A stretch of 64,000 bases of DNA, from contig OX595993.1 of the NCBI GenBank assembly GCA_951394045.1, positions 2,294,001 through 2,358,000 on the forward strand, in the 5' to 3' direction. Below, piece after piece: positions 60,785-64,000 of this stretch. Position numbers and translations under genes: made by a program. This DNA comes from Nitzschia sp. DOCU1 (lineage: Eukaryota > Bacillariophyta > Bacillariophyceae > Bacillariales > Bacillariaceae). Below the pieces are notes generated by a model. The model saw only the letters and a list, made by a program, of their open reading frames with translations, was not told the origin of the DNA and ran no database searches. Positions within the stretch are counted from its first letter, which is position 1. Each line of letters starts with the position of its first letter.

Positions 60785-62160
60785 ACGCTTTGATTTTGAG
60801 CACAAAGGCCTACGTGGATCCATCAAGCATTGCGTTTGGATACGAAATTTGGAGACTATGCTTTGATTTTGAGTCATGGAGGAATCTCTTACCGGCGATT
60901 TACCACAAGCTCTGTTGGCAGCTGACGAATGCATTGCAAGCTTTAATTTCTTTACTCACATGGCACAAGAAGCACGCCGCAGAGTCCTTGAGGCCCGAGT
61001 CCTACGCTGCAGTATTAATAGTTATTTACAGGCGGGGGCTTGAGGTGCGGCGACCCTCGATCTGGAATACTTGCGTCAAGGTCCTGGAAGATTTTTTGGA
61101 AGATTATCGGGAGTTTGCAGCCAAGAAAACGTTCTTTCACCAAGATTTGATCGGACTGCCGGACGAATTGGGATTGACGGAGCAATTTCTTTTTTCACCA
61201 GTGATGACATGCAAGGTCGCGCGATCCAAGAACGATTGCAATGCCATGCAAACGCTCCTGATTCTCGCCCGGTGGCAACTCTGCCTGTGCGTGGTATGCC
61301 ACATGATGATACCTACATCAAAGTGTTCTACTTTCCGCCCATGATACGTGGTTCGGAATCGTGTGCTACTGTGCCACTGTGGAATCAATATCCTGGTGGT
61401 CTTGTTTTTGAGCAGGTCTGCGATCCGATCCGGCTTGCAAAATGGCTTCGAACGAGTCGTTCTACCACGCCTCGATGAAATCTCCCAGAAAACGTCGCTT
61501 TGTTTTTGTTTCAAGTCACCAACATAGCCGAATCACTCTTCTGCCAAGTGGAAATATACCAACGAGAATCTTGCATATGACAATGGAGGGGGGCGCTGAA
61601 TATCGAAAAAGTCTACGATTTTTCCAAAGCTACTACTGGAACGACGACAAGACAAAAATGCCGGAGGTAAACACCCTTTCAGGTTCCTTACGCCCGTCAA
61701 AAATCTTCCATCGTCATCTTGAACGTGTCGGCAGTCAATTCATTTCTTTATTACCACAGTTTCTTGGCCTTTGACAACGGCACTCGTCGCATGTTATCAC
61801 GTCTATTTTTTTCGTCTTCAAACATGGGATTGGTCGTTTGACGGCGGAAGCCGAAGGATTGCCCACGGCGACGAGACTGAAGCAAGTAAGCCACAAGGCG
61901 CCGATGCTTTTGGTGCCCGTGTGGAAATCCAGCTTCGACTACGCCGGGGCGGCAATTTGTGCTTCGGCGAACTATGGAGGGGTGGATGTTACAAGGAGAG
62001 TCTGTCGAATTACATGATCACGCCAAGGAGCTAGCACGATTGGTGGTTACTACGCACGGAGCCTTTCGTATCTAAACACAGAGAATACTTAACCTGTGTC
62101 AGGCGAAGTGGGATGCTCGAGTGGATGCGGGAGCATTACTCGTATGGACGCCAGATCCGT
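60785..62160 (+). pseudogene. Decayed gene remnant spread over three plus-strand frames, family not recognised
   Basis: Coding-looking stretches follow one another with frame changes and stops: TGDLPQALLAADECIASFNF (near 60900), EDFLEDYREFAAKKTFFHQD (near 61090), DDTYIKVFYFPPMIRG and SCATVPLWNQYPGGLVFEQV (near 61310-61400), RVVLPRLDEISQKT (near 61455), AESLFCQVEIYQRESC (near 61530), and PTATRLKQVSHKAPMLLVPV (near 61870). No splice pairs that would join them all are evident, so I favour decay. A multi-intron gene cannot be excluded. I could not place the family. Confidence 0.45.
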
Positions 62161-62462
62161 GTGTCTCGTTTCGGTCGAGTTCATTTGTACAGATTTAACG
62201 GTTCACTTTGGATCCGACGGCCTCAGTCACTTTGACTAACTTGCTTTCAAGTGTATGGTATCGAAACCGCGGCGCGGACCATGTCGAAATTTCACAACGA
62301 GGATATCCCGTTTTCACAAGATGCCACACATCTGGATCTGACATCTTGTCGTTTCCTGGATCTTGAGTGACACAACCGTTTGCTTTATTTAGGCGGAATC
62401 CGGCTATCCTATCCATCCGCCGGTCCGGCAAATAAATCATTCCACATCGTTCGGCCCTGGAA

Positions 62463-64000
62463 ATGATGATCCCGTCGGCTGTATCAGTGCTGCTAGTGCG
62501 CCACTTGGTCAGTCAGAATAGCAATGCCTTTATGTTGTTTGACGGATTCTTGTCAACGAGGGTGCCCGAGCGGGTCTTTTTGGACTCGAAAGCAAGCGGC
62601 AGCACAATCAGCAGCACTAGTCCGCCTCTCCGAAATCGCTCCGACGAGGTCTACGATGAGGACGAGGACTAGGACAAATGCCAGCACTTTGTCGACCCAG
62701 CCAGCCTCGTTTCCGACAAGAAATTCAAAACGGTGCAACTCTAGCCCGGCGTTTTCACCATCCAGCATGCACGCCCAAACCGCAGCCGCAGCCGCAGCCC
62801 CACGTCAGCAGCAGCAACCGCAGCAACGACAATAAGAAGCGATATTTTCGCCAAATCAAGACGCCCGTGGTGTTTCAATTAGTCGAGGGCGCCTTAGGAG
62901 ACGAGAAATCTTCGACTGCTGGTCCACGCGTGGCGGTCCCCCCAGACACGCTACGGGGCCATGCCTTTTCTGCTAGTATGAACACGGGCCGAAAACCTTG
63001 TGGTAGAGAAATGACGGAGCGGGGCAAGATTTGACGGCCATTCCAGGAGCTTCTGCTGCTGCAAAGGATGCATCCGCCGCCAAAGTATCCAAAGTGTGAG
63101 ATTCGCTACGTATCCTGCATGAGACGGCTGCAGATGGAAACGAATGCTCTCACAAACGAAAAAAAACGACGACGGTAGTCCCCAAACAAATGGGACAACT
63201 CGACAAGCCGCTCGATCAAACCGCGGCCGAAGGAATCGAGTGGACGATTCGAGCACCATCCGAGAGTCGTCTAGCAAGGTTGTACCCAAACAACTTGGAG
63301 ATTTTATCAAGCCCTCTGATAAATCGGCTGCCGAGGGTATCGAATGGACCGTCCAGGCGCCTCCAAATACCAATGCTGCCCCAGGCAACAAATCCAAGGC
63401 CGTGGACTCGCCCACGGGAGACTTTTTGCAACCTCATGAACAAACTGTTTTTCATGGACAAGTCTTCCCCGGCTGGATTGACAAACGAGTCCCTTCCAGT
63501 ACGAACCCAGCAGACAATGCACCAGCGGGAACCAATGCGCTTCGAGCACCGCCCCAGAAACGTCTTCTTGGTGGACCGAAGAATGGATTCAAGGCATCGA
63601 TAATGATCTTGGTCGTTATTCTATTCGTTGTCGCGTCGAAAGAACTCACGCTGAATTGCCGTACGACCCCAACCTGGAACACAAAAGGGTCCACAAGGAT
63701 GGAACTTGGGTTATTCCTTGTAACCAGCCTAAAACTGGCAAGAGCAGGCAAAATGCAAAGCCTGTCATGCAGCTTTGCATCATGCTGCGGCCTTTGACTC
63801 CAGCAATGCCGCCCATATGGGACGCGACCACAGGAGTCAAACAAGAAGACGACATCTCGCTGCCGCCAAAGTTTTCAGTTGTGACATTCCCGGCCAAAGA
63901 CTCCGTTCCTTGTACCCTTTTCTTGAGCCTAATCCAAATACCATGACTTGTCTGCGGTGGAATCGATAGCTTGTGGCTCGGACTCAAGCAAGGGCAAGGT
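62463..64000 (+). pseudogene. Protein-like region running off the window, frames broken; unrecognised
   Basis: 62678-63034 (ending KTPVVFQLVEGALGDEKSST, then VPPDTLRGHAFSASMNTGRK) and 63144-63600 (HEQTVFHGQVFPGWIDKRVP) look coding. The sense then moves to other frames: DLGRYSIRCRVERTHAELPY, then DPNLEHKRVHKDGTWVIPCN near 63620-63720. An internal duplication is present: PKQMGQLDKPLDQTAAEGIE (63183) and PKQLGDFIKPSDKSAAEGIE (63282). Either a damaged gene or one whose introns I could not resolve. The right edge is cut by the window. Confidence 0.4.

Noticed and set aside
1..64000. tRNA, rRNA or snRNA genes
   Set aside because: I scanned by eye for T-loop/anticodon patterns and U-snRNA signatures and found none I could support. 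A covariance-model search would be decisive.

Overview
The window looks like nuclear DNA of a diatom, most likely a raphid pennate; I do not name a species. The evidence is short spliceosomal introns (68-219 bp, GT..AG), a plastid protein with a signal peptide followed by a Phe at the predicted cleavage site, three genes of the diatom-typical DUF6824 (LLGRG...NEYEGNVRFR) type, a diatom-style Ty1/copia element, and intergenic DNA rich in TAGTAGTA-like runs.

Left part (1-19.4 kb). The 3' end of an M3 metallopeptidase gene converges on a mitochondrial PDK/BCKDK-type kinase. A three-unit segmental duplication follows. Each unit carries a spliced DUF6824 gene (A 7463-9290, B 11675-13600, C 15798-17660) followed by sequence from the 3' end of a convergent ALB3/Oxa1 insertase gene. 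Only the third unit keeps an intact ALB3 gene (17966-19363, minus); the other two carry decayed fragments. Just upstream of gene A sit three apparently identical 1300-bp tandem copies (3521-7420). Each contains a frameshifted 3' fragment of the condensin kleisin CAP-H, and the array is flanked by AGTAT on both sides.

Middle part (19.9-33.1 kb). Mostly single-copy genes: a Ser/Lys-rich protein with a CxxC-CxxC element, a 249-aa protein, a small Ser-rich protein, a large NPRL2 homologue (GATOR1, TORC1 control), a second small protein sharing a C-terminal motif with the 249-aa protein, and a helicase-associated-domain (HA) protein.

Third part (33.3-52.9 kb). Two paralogous three-exon genes (33908-37226 and 41587-45006) encode DRE-TIM metallolyase-like proteins of about 1050 aa. 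Between and after them lie shuffled remnants of a glycosyltransferase-like gene and small tandem duplications. A very young copia element (45403-51513) has identical-looking 437-bp LTRs, a CTCAT target-site duplication, and RT-RNaseH in a separate +1 frame from gag-protease-integrase.

Right part (52.9-64 kb). A single-pass LRR protein, a direct repeat bracketing a cysteine-synthase fragment, a Leu/Ala-rich helical protein, several small tandem repeats, and two stretches of plus-strand protein-like sequence broken over several frames. Those two are either decayed genes or genes with introns I could not resolve.
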